The notes beneath the pieces were generated by a model that saw only the letters and a program-made list of their open reading frames with translations, was not told where the DNA came from and did no database searches. DNA of 64,000 nucleotides from Flavobacteriales bacterium (lineage in GTDB: Bacteria; Bacteroidota; Bacteroidia; Flavobacteriales_D; CAJJDF01), in NCBI GenBank assembly GCA_018609055.1, contig JABAYJ010000008.1, positions 1 to 64,000 of the forward strand, written 5' to 3'. Of this stretch, positions 8,701 through 15,876 are shown one piece after another. The position numbers were made by a program, and so were the translations under genes. Within the stretch, counting starts at the first letter, position 1. Every line of letters starts with the position of its first letter.

Positions 8701-10380
8701 TTGGATGCAAATACGTCATCTAATCAAAAGCAGAGTAATAGTATTTTAGATGTTCCTGATTTTCTAAACAAGTATGGAGACAAAGTAGTTGCTGAATATT
8801 TAGAGGAAAACCATGAAATCAATAAACTATTGGGTAATCCATTGAAAATTGGAACTGGATCAGAGTTTAAAGATGGAGGTGCTCATAAAGTATCTGGTCG
8901 TGTAGCTGTTCTTTCTACCAAAATGCAGGAAGACTTCTATAAAGATATTAAAGACCGCTATGATACACTTGTTGATTATTTAAAGCAGTCTGGTGAGTAT
9001 GATTTAGAAGTAGAACAATTGGATCTAAAAGCGGAACTGATCTCCTCTTCTATTATTAAAGTTGGTAAAGGCGGAAATTCAAGTTTTGGAGAAGATAGTA
9101 TTCTGGAGAAAGTAAATGCAAACGTGCTACGTAAACCTTTTAGTGCTGACGAAGTTAAAAACATGATTTTTCAGGGACTTGAAGGGCAAACAACCGAAAG
9201 TTTAAGAGAAAAACTAACAAGAGAGTACGAAACATTTGTTTCTAATAGACTTGGGGAGACTTTTCAAGAACTTGAAATTCGATTTTTAGAATTAAAACGT
9301 AATATTTCTAACGAAAAGAAAATACAAAAGCTAATTCAAGCCGAAGACCCAAGTGTTGCCCAAGCTATTGAAAAGCGTAAAAACGAATTAGATGAAGCTT
9401 ACAGAAAAAGAGTTTCTGATGAAGATAAATCTGCACAAAACAAAAAGTCATATATAAAAGGGCTATTTAGGTATTTTGGAGTTGGTAAAAAACTATTTTA
9501 TCCTGTTCCAACCTTTGACGGAACTTCTCAAAATCAATTAGCTATTTTCTTAGGTTTTCAAATTGATAAAAAGAAAACGAACCCTTACGCACCTAGTGCA
9601 ATAAAATTAAAGTTCGCAGTAGCATCAAGTCAAAAGTACATTGCTATTCCTGCAAGTTATATCAAAGACATAAATGCTATTAAAGGTGCAAGTATTGGCA
9701 TTACAGATTATGATATAAACACCAATATCGAAGAATGGAGTAATCGAATTAAAGCCACTACTAAAGATAGAAGCGTTCGATATATCGTTACTGGCAACAT
9801 ACTTCAAGCATTTGCGAGCTTCAAAGGTAAATTAGTGAGCTACACTACCACAACCAATGAGATTAAGAAAGGAATATTAATGCCTGAACATTGGTCGGCA
9901 GATACTGAAACCAAAGGAAAGGTAATCGTTCCTATTGCTAAAGCAACTAAAATAATTAAATCCATGAGTAATGGCTCTTCTATTTTCGGAACTAGTAACA
10001 TTTCATTTTTCAAGTTATCCGATAATCGTTACAGAGTTTCTGTCCCAGCTTCACGAAAAAAGGGAGGGGAAATTTACCTAAATAAAGACTTACTGAAGCT
10101 AGTTGAAAACAATCTATTTGAGAAACTCGGATCACAAATGACAACACATGTTCCATTTGAAAACATTGAGCGTTTCCTAGCTATTCTACAAGATCAATCA
10201 GGTATTACGATTAGCGTAACACAAAGCCAAATAGATGCAGTTGGATTGGTTGTCACTAAGATTAAAAAGAGAGTTAAAATTCAAGCTCCACCTAAAGAAG
10301 TCATACCAAAGGTGAATCCAAAAGCATTAAAGCTAAGAGCTACAGCCCTAAAACTTAAACTAGAATTATTATCATTTTAA
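5710..10380 (+). CDS. DarB/strawberry-notch-like DNA methyltransferase-helicase fusion
   Basis: A 1556-residue protein. N-terminal adenine-methyltransferase signatures: FEPSAGNG (motif I, residues 126-133) and NPPFG (motif IV, 187-191). A superfamily 2 helicase-type ATPase of the strawberry-notch kind follows: Walker A GDQTGIGKG from residue 437, DESH 566-569, and the motif VI region QKRGRINRTGQ at 958-968. The remaining ~550 residues hold a strawberry-notch C-terminal-like region, a charged coiled coil (~1170-1240) and a beta-rich tail. This architecture matches large mobile-element proteins including phage P1 DarB, which protects incoming DNA from type I restriction in cis. Here it likely modifies or remodels element DNA, perhaps after delivery with the particle. 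It is intact and overlaps the upstream gene by 8 bases. Confidence 0.92.
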   Translation: MSNQDQHINTSRENDFVSFIRENLNERTKLTLPQTEKQAKRLGIVDRTKVKELTELAIVLEARKIAHGQGNELHKFQEIVELYEIQTNLSFRTSMSVLLQQYSTPAPIGYLMGLFCGIDDPTKTLFEPSAGNGLLTITAKPEQVTVNEIDAIRNVNLVKQGYKEVMKTDASMPFKGLTKTFDTVITNPPFGRLDTGRVFDDFLIKELDHLMALNALKTMKDHGKSAIIIGGHTNWDDKGRVQKGKNRIFFNYLYSHYHVVDVIPISGRDLYSRQGTSFNTRLILINGRKLKNEGVAPPKSTKLADVVTDYNELFTRIKQNMKSSNNNKIDTHHGLRKKAIKMKALLLAEELGAPYIPASDSCFVLDTHVPDAMEFEMHQAINRIKEDVGGDMDNFVRHRLGYQTKKQLCKALSAEQIDAVGMAIYNIEALSQAVIIGDQTGIGKGRVAASIIRYATQQGITPIFLTEKANLFSDIYRDLSAIGSPQLNPFIVNARASKTQIKDENGNVVYEALSKPEQDQIFSNKKIPSEYDFVVATYSQFNSAQKKPVKPQFLLEIAKGSIIIMDESHNSSGSSNTGIFMQGVLARTSGGVFLSATFAKRPDNMPIYAMKTAISEANMSKEELVDAISKGGVALQEVLASQLVAEGQMIRRERTYKGVEVNYLTLHDKSNEHKAIADNITTIVRDIIAFQAKHIDERVDELDSIAVAEGKEVNVREGTAEGGVDNQPYFSKVFNVINQMLFSIKADAVADKAIARLKEGKKPIIAFASTMGSFIEQMETDGGMPVSVGDTVKADFAIVLDKGLDGVMRYTETLPNGEKEYKKFELSELSYEAQEEYSRISTNIRKIATGITISPIDVIVQKIEKAGFSVAEVTGRKLKLQLNLKSGMGIIENRKKINTNDAFREFNDNEVDVLLINQSGSTGASAHAIVTDKVTEDEVKQRVMIVLQPELDINTEVQKRGRINRTGQILKPIYDYVNSAIPAEQRLMMMLQKKLKSLDANTSSNQKQSNSILDVPDFLNKYGDKVVAEYLEENHEINKLLGNPLKIGTGSEFKDGGAHKVSGRVAVLSTKMQEDFYKDIKDRYDTLVDYLKQSGEYDLEVEQLDLKAELISSSIIKVGKGGNSSFGEDSILEKVNANVLRKPFSADEVKNMIFQGLEGQTTESLREKLTREYETFVSNRLGETFQELEIRFLELKRNISNEKKIQKLIQAEDPSVAQAIEKRKNELDEAYRKRVSDEDKSAQNKKSYIKGLFRYFGVGKKLFYPVPTFDGTSQNQLAIFLGFQIDKKKTNPYAPSAIKLKFAVASSQKYIAIPASYIKDINAIKGASIGITDYDINTNIEEWSNRIKATTKDRSVRYIVTGNILQAFASFKGKLVSYTTTTNEIKKGILMPEHWSADTETKGKVIVPIAKATKIIKSMSNGSSIFGTSNISFFKLSDNRYRVSVPASRKKGGEIYLNKDLLKLVENNLFEKLGSQMTTHVPFENIERFLAILQDQSGITISVTQSQIDAVGLVVTKIKKRVKIQAPPKEVIPKVNPKALKLRATALKLKLELLSF

Positions 10381-10392
10381 AAAACATTCGCC

Positions 10393-11883
10393 ATGATCAC
10401 AATTAGCAATTACTATACGGAAATAAATAAACTGGATAAAAAATCACTTCCAGATACATTACAAAAGAGTTGGGATTTTGTAAACGAAGCTACTATGGAT
10501 GGTAGTGATTGGGATATGTATAAAAATGATGAGGATATTAAAGCCGTAATTGACTTATATCTCCAAAAGTTAAATGACTTCGTAAAGGAAAATACTAAAA
10601 CGAATAAATCTAGCCAACCAACTCAATCAAAATTAAACTGGCAGGTTAAACCAACTCCTGCTAAGAAAACAAGAGCGTCTAAACCTAGAAAAGTTATTAA
10701 TAAAAAGCCAACTGCAAGAGAATTAGCTTACCAAAGAGCCGATAAAGTTGAACGTATTAGTGATGATTTAAAAATGATTAAACGATTTGTGTTAATGCAC
10801 GAAAAAGTTAAAACACAAAATCAAATTAGGTTATTTATTAATGCTTTGCAGAAAGCAATTATGGAGAAACGCATTAGAAAAACATCTCCATTTTCTCGTG
10901 AAATAAGTGAAATTCAAGAAGCTCTAATAAACCTACATGGTAAGCTAGCAAATGGCGGAAGTATTCAAGTTGAGATAAGCGAAAAGAAGAGAACTAAATA
11001 TTTAACCTTGATAGGTAAACAAGCTGAACTACATTCGGTTAAGTTTATTAAAAGCTATATTAATCTTCAGGGTAAAACAATTGAAAACATAAAAGCGAAA
11101 AGACTTTATAACCGTGTTGCTAATGCAGTTAATAATGGAAAATTAACTAAAAAAGATAAATACTGGAACGAAATTGAAAGCATACTTTCTACGCTCAAAT
11201 CATTTGTAAAGAAAAATGTAGAGCATGGAGAGTTGTTGGTATCATCTAAGGAACTGAACGGACTAAATAGTATTCTCTCTGAGTGTGCGTGTGAGCATAT
11301 TAATGGAATCCAATCAGTACCTAGAAATACCATAATGAGCAGTACCGATATTGTAAACCTAAGTTTTGACAAACTGGGCTTTAAAGGTAAATGGCTCAAT
11401 CTCATTGGCGATCCGTCAAGTGGATTTACAGCAATGATTTTTGGGAAACCCAAAATGGGGAAATCATATTTAGCAGTAGATTTTGCAGGGTACTTGGCGA
11501 GAAACCATGGGACAGTTTTATATGTAGCTCGTGAAGAGGGAATTGACGATACGCTACAACAAAAACTAAAAGACAAAAATGTTGCTCATCCTGATCTTTA
11601 TGTGAGTGACTACTTACCTACTGACTTATCTAAATACGATTTTGTGTTTTTGGATAGTGTCAATAAGTTAATGTTATCTCCAGAAGATTTAGAAGAGTTA
11701 AAACACAATTATCCTGAGACATCATTTGTATATATTTTCCAAAGCACCAAAATGGGGAATTTCAGAGGGGGCAATGAATTTCAGCATGATGTAGATGTAG
11801 TGATTGAAGTACCTGAAAAAGGAATAGCAACCCAATTCGGTAGGTTTAATCAAGGTGGCGAAATCAACATATTTAGTCGATAA
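10393..11883 (+). CDS. RecA/RadA-like ATPase with long unknown N-terminus
   Basis: A 496-residue protein, 12 bases after the methyltransferase-helicase. Residues 1-75 form a small domain (ISNYYTEINKLDKKSLPDTL) and 80-115 a basic linker. Residues 115-320 are helical and basic. The C-terminal ~165 residues are a RecA-fold ATPase: Walker A GKPKMGKS at 351-358, AREEG near 382, Walker B YDFVFLDS with Asp421, and a RadA/KaiC-like C-terminal end (FQSTKMGNFRGGNEFQHD). It could load or recombine element DNA, or power DNA handling together with the helicase. It is not recognisably the FtsK/HerA-type packaging ATPase of known tailless viruses. Specific function unknown. Confidence 0.85.
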   Translation: MITISNYYTEINKLDKKSLPDTLQKSWDFVNEATMDGSDWDMYKNDEDIKAVIDLYLQKLNDFVKENTKTNKSSQPTQSKLNWQVKPTPAKKTRASKPRKVINKKPTARELAYQRADKVERISDDLKMIKRFVLMHEKVKTQNQIRLFINALQKAIMEKRIRKTSPFSREISEIQEALINLHGKLANGGSIQVEISEKKRTKYLTLIGKQAELHSVKFIKSYINLQGKTIENIKAKRLYNRVANAVNNGKLTKKDKYWNEIESILSTLKSFVKKNVEHGELLVSSKELNGLNSILSECACEHINGIQSVPRNTIMSSTDIVNLSFDKLGFKGKWLNLIGDPSSGFTAMIFGKPKMGKSYLAVDFAGYLARNHGTVLYVAREEGIDDTLQQKLKDKNVAHPDLYVSDYLPTDLSKYDFVFLDSVNKLMLSPEDLEELKHNYPETSFVYIFQSTKMGNFRGGNEFQHDVDVVIEVPEKGIATQFGRFNQGGEINIFSR

Positions 11884-11915
11884 GCCAATTTATTAATCAT
11901 TAAAATTCTTGTAAT

Positions 11916-13082
11916 ATGAAAAAGAAAAAAATAGCATTAGTTCTTTCTGGTGGTGGATTTAACGGAGCATTCCAAGTGGGTGCGTTAAACTATATCAATG
12001 AGAACTGGAAAAAGATAACAGGATTAAACTCACCAATGAAATTCGATTTAATTGCAGGAGTTAGTGCTGGAGCATTAAATGGTGCATTAATTGCCATGAA
12101 TAAGCTCGAATTATTGAATGACCTTTGGGTTAATCAAATTGGTAAAAAGGGAGTAACTGAAATTTATACTTCGGATATTATTGATACCAGTTCAAAATCT
12201 TCAAAAATTAAACTCAAAGTTGATTTAAAAAGCATTTCAAAACGACTAATTCCAGAATTAGATTTGCAGTTTGGCTTCTTAAAGAAGTTAGGAATAGTAT
12301 TCTCTAAAAAGAAGAGAAAACAAGTCCTTAACGGATTATTATCAAGAATTGAGAAAGGAATTAAAGTTAATTTCTCCGATTTTAAATCAGTTGCAGACAA
12401 CACTCCTCTTAAAAGAAAACTAGAGAAGTATGTTTCTCAAAAGGAAATGAAAGGCACAAAATACTATTGTGGTTTTGTATCACTCGATACTGGAAAATAT
12501 CATAGTGTTCATTCAGATAGTTTTTTGTCTAATGAAGATTTTATCAATGGTATTTTAGCTTCAACATCTATTCCAGTAGTTTGGAAGCCTGTTCCTAAAA
12601 TCAGTTTTAAAACAGTATCTGGTATTGTAAATAGTACTAATAATGTTGACGGAGGGATTAGAAACGTATCTCCTTTGGGAGATATAATCAAACTAATTAA
12701 TGAAGATGATGCAGAATATAAAATCATTGTCATTAACTGTAATAGCGGAACTGTTAAGCAAGAAGATTTTGGACAAAAATCAATTGGTTCAATCACTTCA
12801 CGTTCTGTTTACGACATAGCATTAACAGAGATTTTCAATAATGATGTTAGTCATTTTATGCAAATCAATGAATTAGTAAAACAAACAAAACAAGTTTGTG
12901 ATAACGCTATTCTTAAAAATAGATATGCTAAAGAACTAAAAGCTTTTGATGCAATAGTTATTAATCCTCACAAAGACATTGAATTAGGAAGTGCCTTGGT
13001 TGCGAATGAGGAATTGATTAATTATCGCATTTTACATGGTAGAGCTATGGCTAACAAAGCCTTTAAAAATTATCAACAGTGA
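11916..13082 (+). CDS. Patatin-like phospholipase
   Basis: A 388-residue patatin-family lipid acyl hydrolase. The oxyanion motif is LSGGGFNGAF near the N-terminus, the nucleophile elbow GVSAG has Ser50, and the catalytic Asp245 lies in VDGGIRN. Patatins cut fatty acids from phospholipids. No signal peptide is seen, so it acts from the cytoplasm or is carried by a particle. It lies 32 bases after the ATPase gene and its stop overlaps the next gene. Possible jobs are membrane disruption at host exit, membrane penetration, or an abortive defence effector as in CapV of CBASS. No cyclase or sensor gene is present nearby, which argues against CBASS. Confidence 0.92.
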   Translation: MKKKKIALVLSGGGFNGAFQVGALNYINENWKKITGLNSPMKFDLIAGVSAGALNGALIAMNKLELLNDLWVNQIGKKGVTEIYTSDIIDTSSKSSKIKLKVDLKSISKRLIPELDLQFGFLKKLGIVFSKKKRKQVLNGLLSRIEKGIKVNFSDFKSVADNTPLKRKLEKYVSQKEMKGTKYYCGFVSLDTGKYHSVHSDSFLSNEDFINGILASTSIPVVWKPVPKISFKTVSGIVNSTNNVDGGIRNVSPLGDIIKLINEDDAEYKIIVINCNSGTVKQEDFGQKSIGSITSRSVYDIALTEIFNNDVSHFMQINELVKQTKQVCDNAILKNRYAKELKAFDAIVINPHKDIELGSALVANEELINYRILHGRAMANKAFKNYQQ

Positions 13083-13276
13083 AAAAGCCGTCTAAAGACA
13101 GCATACAAAAAGCAACCAAGAGGTTTGTAAAAAAGCATAGTCTAGCTAAATTAAGGACTAAGCCAGACTTTCAGGACATCTCTCAAGAAGAGTATGACCT
13201 GTTAGTAACGAATCTCGAAAAATTCTCCATTATAATTCTTGAGTCATATATTGCTGTTAACAACAGCAATATATGA
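13079..13276 (+). CDS. Unknown 65-residue basic protein
   Basis: A 65-residue protein starting at a GTG that overlaps the patatin stop codon (GTGA). The N-terminal half is very basic (KKPSKDSIQKATKRFVKKH), the second half acidic and helical (DISQEEYDLLVTNLEKF). Coupled translation suggests it works with the patatin, for example as a partner or antidote. No family is recognised. Its last ten codons and stop lie inside a 14-bp inverted repeat, so the C-terminus is shaped by that structure. Confidence 0.6.
   Translation: MKKPSKDSIQKATKRFVKKHSLAKLRTKPDFQDISQEEYDLLVTNLEKFSIIILESYIAVNNSNI
13245..13275. repeat. Perfect 14-bp inverted repeat with 3-base spacer
   Basis: CATATATTGCTGTT (13245-13258), AAC spacer, then its exact reverse complement AACAGCAATATATG (13262-13275). 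It overlaps the end of the 65-residue gene and lies about 120 bases upstream of the recombinase. It lacks a following T-run, so it is a weak terminator candidate. It could also be an operator or recombinase-binding dyad. Confidence 0.7.
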
Positions 13277-13395
13277 TGTTTATGGATGAAATAGTCAAGG
13301 AACAATCACAAAAGTTACGCATCAATTGAAGTAACAAATAACAACTATTCGCCATACGCTTCATATTGATGATTAACCATTAAAAATGAAGTATT

Positions 13396-15063
13396 ATGAA
13401 TGATTTAAGTTTATTACAACAATTCGCTCCACAAAGCGACAAGCCATTAACTGACGGTAAGAACGCAGTTATTTACACCAGGGTATCTTCTTTAGAACAA
13501 GAAGACAATACCAGTCTAGGTTCTCAAAAGAAACATTGCGAAAACTATGCAATGAAAAAGGACTTAAACATTGTAGGGTATTTTGGTGGTACATACGAAT
13601 CTGCAAAAACAGATGATAGAAAAGAATTCAATAGAATGTTGAATTTTGTTAAACGCTCTAAGAATATAAGCTATGTAATAGTTTATTCTTACGAGCGTTT
13701 TTCTCGTTCTGGAATAAATGGTGCATCAATAGCAGATGACTTACTAAAACAATACGGGGTAGTTACACTCGCAGTAAGTCAAGAACTAGATCCTACAACT
13801 CCCTCTGGATCTTTCCAACAAAAAATACTATTCCTATTCAGTCAAATGGATAACGAAATGAGACGAGATAAATCTGTAGCAGGAATGAAAGAAATGCTTT
13901 TAAAGGGCTACTGGATATGGGAAGTACCAAGAGGATATGTTGACCTTCAAAAAGGCGGTAGAGCTTCCGAACGTCAATTAGTAATTAGTGAGGAAGGTAA
14001 AATTCTAAAGAAAGCTTTTGAATGGAAAGCCTATAAAAAGATGTCTAGTGCTGATATTGCACGAAAACTTAACAAAATGGGTGTTAAAATTGACGAGAGA
14101 CGATTAAATAACCTTTTTTCTAATCCTTTTTATACTGGTGCTATAGTAAGTAAAATGTTACCAGACCGAGTAATTCAAGGACATCATGAACCTATGGTGT
14201 CAGTTGAATTGTTTCTATTAGTTAATGGTATACGTAAAGAAGCTCGCTCATTACCTTATACCAAAGATCCAGACAAAGAAAATCTTCCGTTAAAAGTATT
14301 TACTAAATGTGAGAAGTGTAATACTAACCTTACAGGCTATATTGTAAAGAAAAAGAACCTCTATTACTACAAATGCAGAACGAAAGGCTGTAAAACCAAT
14401 AGAAGTGCCAAAGTGATGCATCAAATGTTCTTAAACATGCTTAATTCGTTTTATGTAGAAGAAAAACACGTAAATCTGCTAAAAGATATGCTTGAAGAAC
14501 AGATTCAAAACTTCTTTGACCAGAAATTAGATCAGAAGAAATATTTAAAAATAAATCTAGCAGAGGTAAAAAAGAAAATTGAGAAGGTTGAAGAGCGATT
14601 TGCAGTAGGAGAAATTGAAAAAACTTTTTACGAAAAATTTGTAAAGAAATTCCGAAAAGAACAGGCTCAAATACGTAAAGAACTCAGTCAGACAACTCTG
14701 GAGAGTTCGAACCTTAAAAAAGTAATTGAATATACGCTTGAAATATGCAGAAACACTGGCACTCTGTGGAAAGATGCTAATATATATTCTAAACGAATAT
14801 TGCAAGAAATGGTCTATCCAGAGGGTATTTCTTATGATCGAGGAACAGACAAAGTTCGAACCTATCGAGTGAATACATTTTTTGCGTTAATCCCAGAGTT
14901 AATAAGGCTTTTGAAGGGAAAAGAAAAGGGGGACTTGATTAATTTTAATCAAGTCCCCCATGTAGGGTGGATGACGGGATTCGAACCCGCGACCCCCGGC
15001 ACCACAAACCAGTGCTCTAACCAACTGAGCTACAACCACCATTTTTTCGGTCTGCAAATATAG
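13396..15063 (+). CDS. Large serine recombinase (integrase)
   Basis: A 555-codon frame. It has an N-terminal resolvase catalytic domain with YTRVSS (nucleophile Ser31), Arg-rich SYERFSRSG, then a Recombinase domain (~170-285, including SNPFYTGAIVSKM). A zinc ribbon follows (CEKCNTNLTG and YYKCRTKGCKTN, ~305-335), then a long coiled coil (~355-450). This is the layout of large serine integrases that insert circular DNA at att sites. The last ~45 codons are not recombinase: from about 14928 the frame crosses the terminator of the tRNA gene, and from 14966 it runs antisense through tRNA-His (GWMTGFEPATPGTTNQC), stopping at 15061-15063. The real protein core therefore ends near residue 510 and the tail is probably a product of the junction. 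Confidence 0.93.
   Translation: MNDLSLLQQFAPQSDKPLTDGKNAVIYTRVSSLEQEDNTSLGSQKKHCENYAMKKDLNIVGYFGGTYESAKTDDRKEFNRMLNFVKRSKNISYVIVYSYERFSRSGINGASIADDLLKQYGVVTLAVSQELDPTTPSGSFQQKILFLFSQMDNEMRRDKSVAGMKEMLLKGYWIWEVPRGYVDLQKGGRASERQLVISEEGKILKKAFEWKAYKKMSSADIARKLNKMGVKIDERRLNNLFSNPFYTGAIVSKMLPDRVIQGHHEPMVSVELFLLVNGIRKEARSLPYTKDPDKENLPLKVFTKCEKCNTNLTGYIVKKKNLYYYKCRTKGCKTNRSAKVMHQMFLNMLNSFYVEEKHVNLLKDMLEEQIQNFFDQKLDQKKYLKINLAEVKKKIEKVEERFAVGEIEKTFYEKFVKKFRKEQAQIRKELSQTTLESSNLKKVIEYTLEICRNTGTLWKDANIYSKRILQEMVYPEGISYDRGTDKVRTYRVNTFFALIPELIRLLKGKEKGDLINFNQVPHVGWMTGFEPATPGTTNQCSNQLSYNHHFFGLQI
14928..14959 (-). terminator. Rho-independent terminator of tRNA-His
   Basis: A perfect 13-bp stem with arms 14928-14940 and 14947-14959 (GGGGGACTTGATT and its complement) around a 6-base loop. 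On the minus strand it is followed by CTTTTCTTTT, so it terminates transcription leaving the tRNA gene. It lies inside the 3' part of the recombinase frame. Confidence 0.85.
14966..15040 (-). tRNA. tRNA-His (GTG anticodon)
   Basis: Cloverleaf on the minus strand: acceptor GTGGTTG (15039-15033), D arm GCTCAGTTGGTTAGAGC, anticodon loop TTGTGGT giving GTG, T arm GCGGGTTCGAATCCCGT, discriminator C. The extra G at 15040 can pair with that C, the identity signature of histidine tRNAs. The acceptor stem has one mismatch (T5 opposite T68), and the anticodon and T stems hold three G-T pairs. All of these involve the 3' half, the side next to the integrated element. It serves as the element's junction. 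Confidence 0.93.
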
Positions 15064-15086
15064 ATAATTAATTCTATTCTATACAA
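15055..15086 (-). promoter_or_regulatory. Bacteroidota promoter of tRNA-His
   Basis: On the minus strand TATATTTG (complement of 15055-15062) matches the -7 consensus TAnnTTTG. A TTG (15084-15086) lies 21 bases upstream as a -33 element. The -7 box is 14 bases before the mature tRNA start. Confidence 0.6.
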
Positions 15087-15123
15087 GCTAAATTTTTAGT
15101 TTTTTTGAATTAAAATTTAAACG

Positions 15124-15873
15124 CTAAGAAAAAAAGTTCATTAACTCCTTTTTCGCTCCTGAAGACACTAGTACTGAGCTACCATCACTCATAATTGCTT
15201 GCCCTACTTTTCCCTTTTTATATTTCACTATTTGAGCCAAATTAAGCAAATGAGACTTATGAGTTCGTAAAAAACCGTATTCGGTCAGTAATTCTTCGTA
15301 ATATTTCAAGGTTTTGGATAAAACATATTTTTTATTCTCTTCTAAATACAGAATAGTATAATTGTCAGAAGCCTCTGCTCGAATTATTGAATTTATTTTA
15401 ACAACCTCAAAACCATCTAACTGAGGAATTACCATCTTTTTCTCTTTGTTATTGAGTGATTTAATATTCTCTGCTAAAATTTTGGTATTACTTAAAGAGT
15501 CTTTGTTATTCCTTTTTACGTTAATCTTATCTACTGCAGCAACTAATTCATCAATGTCTATAGGTTTAAGAATGTAATAACTAGCGCTTAAATTAAGTGC
15601 TTTAATAGCATAATCACTAAATGCAGTGATGAAAACTACTTCAAAATCAATAGTTTCTATTCGTTCAATTAAATCAAATCCATTTCCGTAAGGCATTTCA
15701 ATATCAAGAAAAACAACTGCTGGTGATTTCTCTTTTATCAATTTTTCTCCATCTGTAATGTTTGCTGCTTCTCCAATAATTTCAACATTTGGACAATAAT
15801 CGGTTAAATAAGAACGCAAAATTTCTCTGCTAATCTCCTCATCATCAATTAATATTGCGGTTAGCTTCTCCAT
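15124..15873 (-). CDS. LytTR-family response regulator
   Basis: A 249-residue two-component regulator. The receiver domain (1-120) has the acidic pair DD at 10-11, phospho-acceptor Asp57 in FLDIEMP and the conserved Lys in LKPID. A LytTR DNA-binding domain (~150-245) contains RTHKSHLLNL, typical of AlgR/AgrA-type regulators. It lies 3 bases downstream of the sensor kinase gene, so the two form one operon and almost certainly a cognate pair. The regulated genes cannot be told from the sequence. The gene is intact. Confidence 0.95.
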   Translation of the reverse strand: MEKLTAILIDDEEISREILRSYLTDYCPNVEIIGEAANITDGEKLIKEKSPAVVFLDIEMPYGNGFDLIERIETIDFEVVFITAFSDYAIKALNLSASYYILKPIDIDELVAAVDKINVKRNNKDSLSNTKILAENIKSLNNKEKKMVIPQLDGFEVVKINSIIRAEASDNYTILYLEENKKYVLSKTLKYYEELLTEYGFLRTHKSHLLNLAQIVKYKKGKVGQAIMSDGSSVLVSSGAKKELMNFFS

Positions 15874-15876
15874 TTC

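Larger units (their letters stand above)
1..14965. mobile_element. Integrated mobile element (right part), candidate tailless provirus
   Basis: Everything from the left edge to the tRNA-His gene reads on the + strand in one compact block, ends with a large serine recombinase, and has no recognisable housekeeping gene. Cargo includes cell-wall-active proteins, a DarB-like methyltransferase-helicase, a RecA-like ATPase and a patatin phospholipase. No tail, portal, large terminase, relaxase or type IV secretion gene can be recognised in the visible part. The left end lies outside the window, so the size is unknown. The right boundary is inferred from the recombinase gene abutting the tRNA; the exact crossover base cannot be fixed. 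The order (beta-rich small proteins, membrane proteins, lysin-like proteins, then DNA-handling proteins) suggests a virus-like element. A non-viral integrative element remains possible. Confidence 0.75.

Noticed and set aside
11916..13082. Patatin as a CBASS CapV effector
   Set aside because: No CD-NTase cyclase or accessory CBASS gene lies nearby.
13276..13329. 17-codon frame overlapping the stop of the 65-residue gene
   Set aside because: Too short, ends quickly, and overlaps the inverted repeat; no independent support.
1..14965. Element as a conjugative transposon or ICE
   Set aside because: No relaxase, coupling protein or type IV secretion gene is visible, but the left part is outside the window so it is not fully excluded.
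14928..15063. The last 45 codons of the recombinase frame as a functional C-terminal domain
   Set aside because: They are the translated tRNA terminator and the antisense of tRNA-His, a well-known source of spurious peptide in databases.
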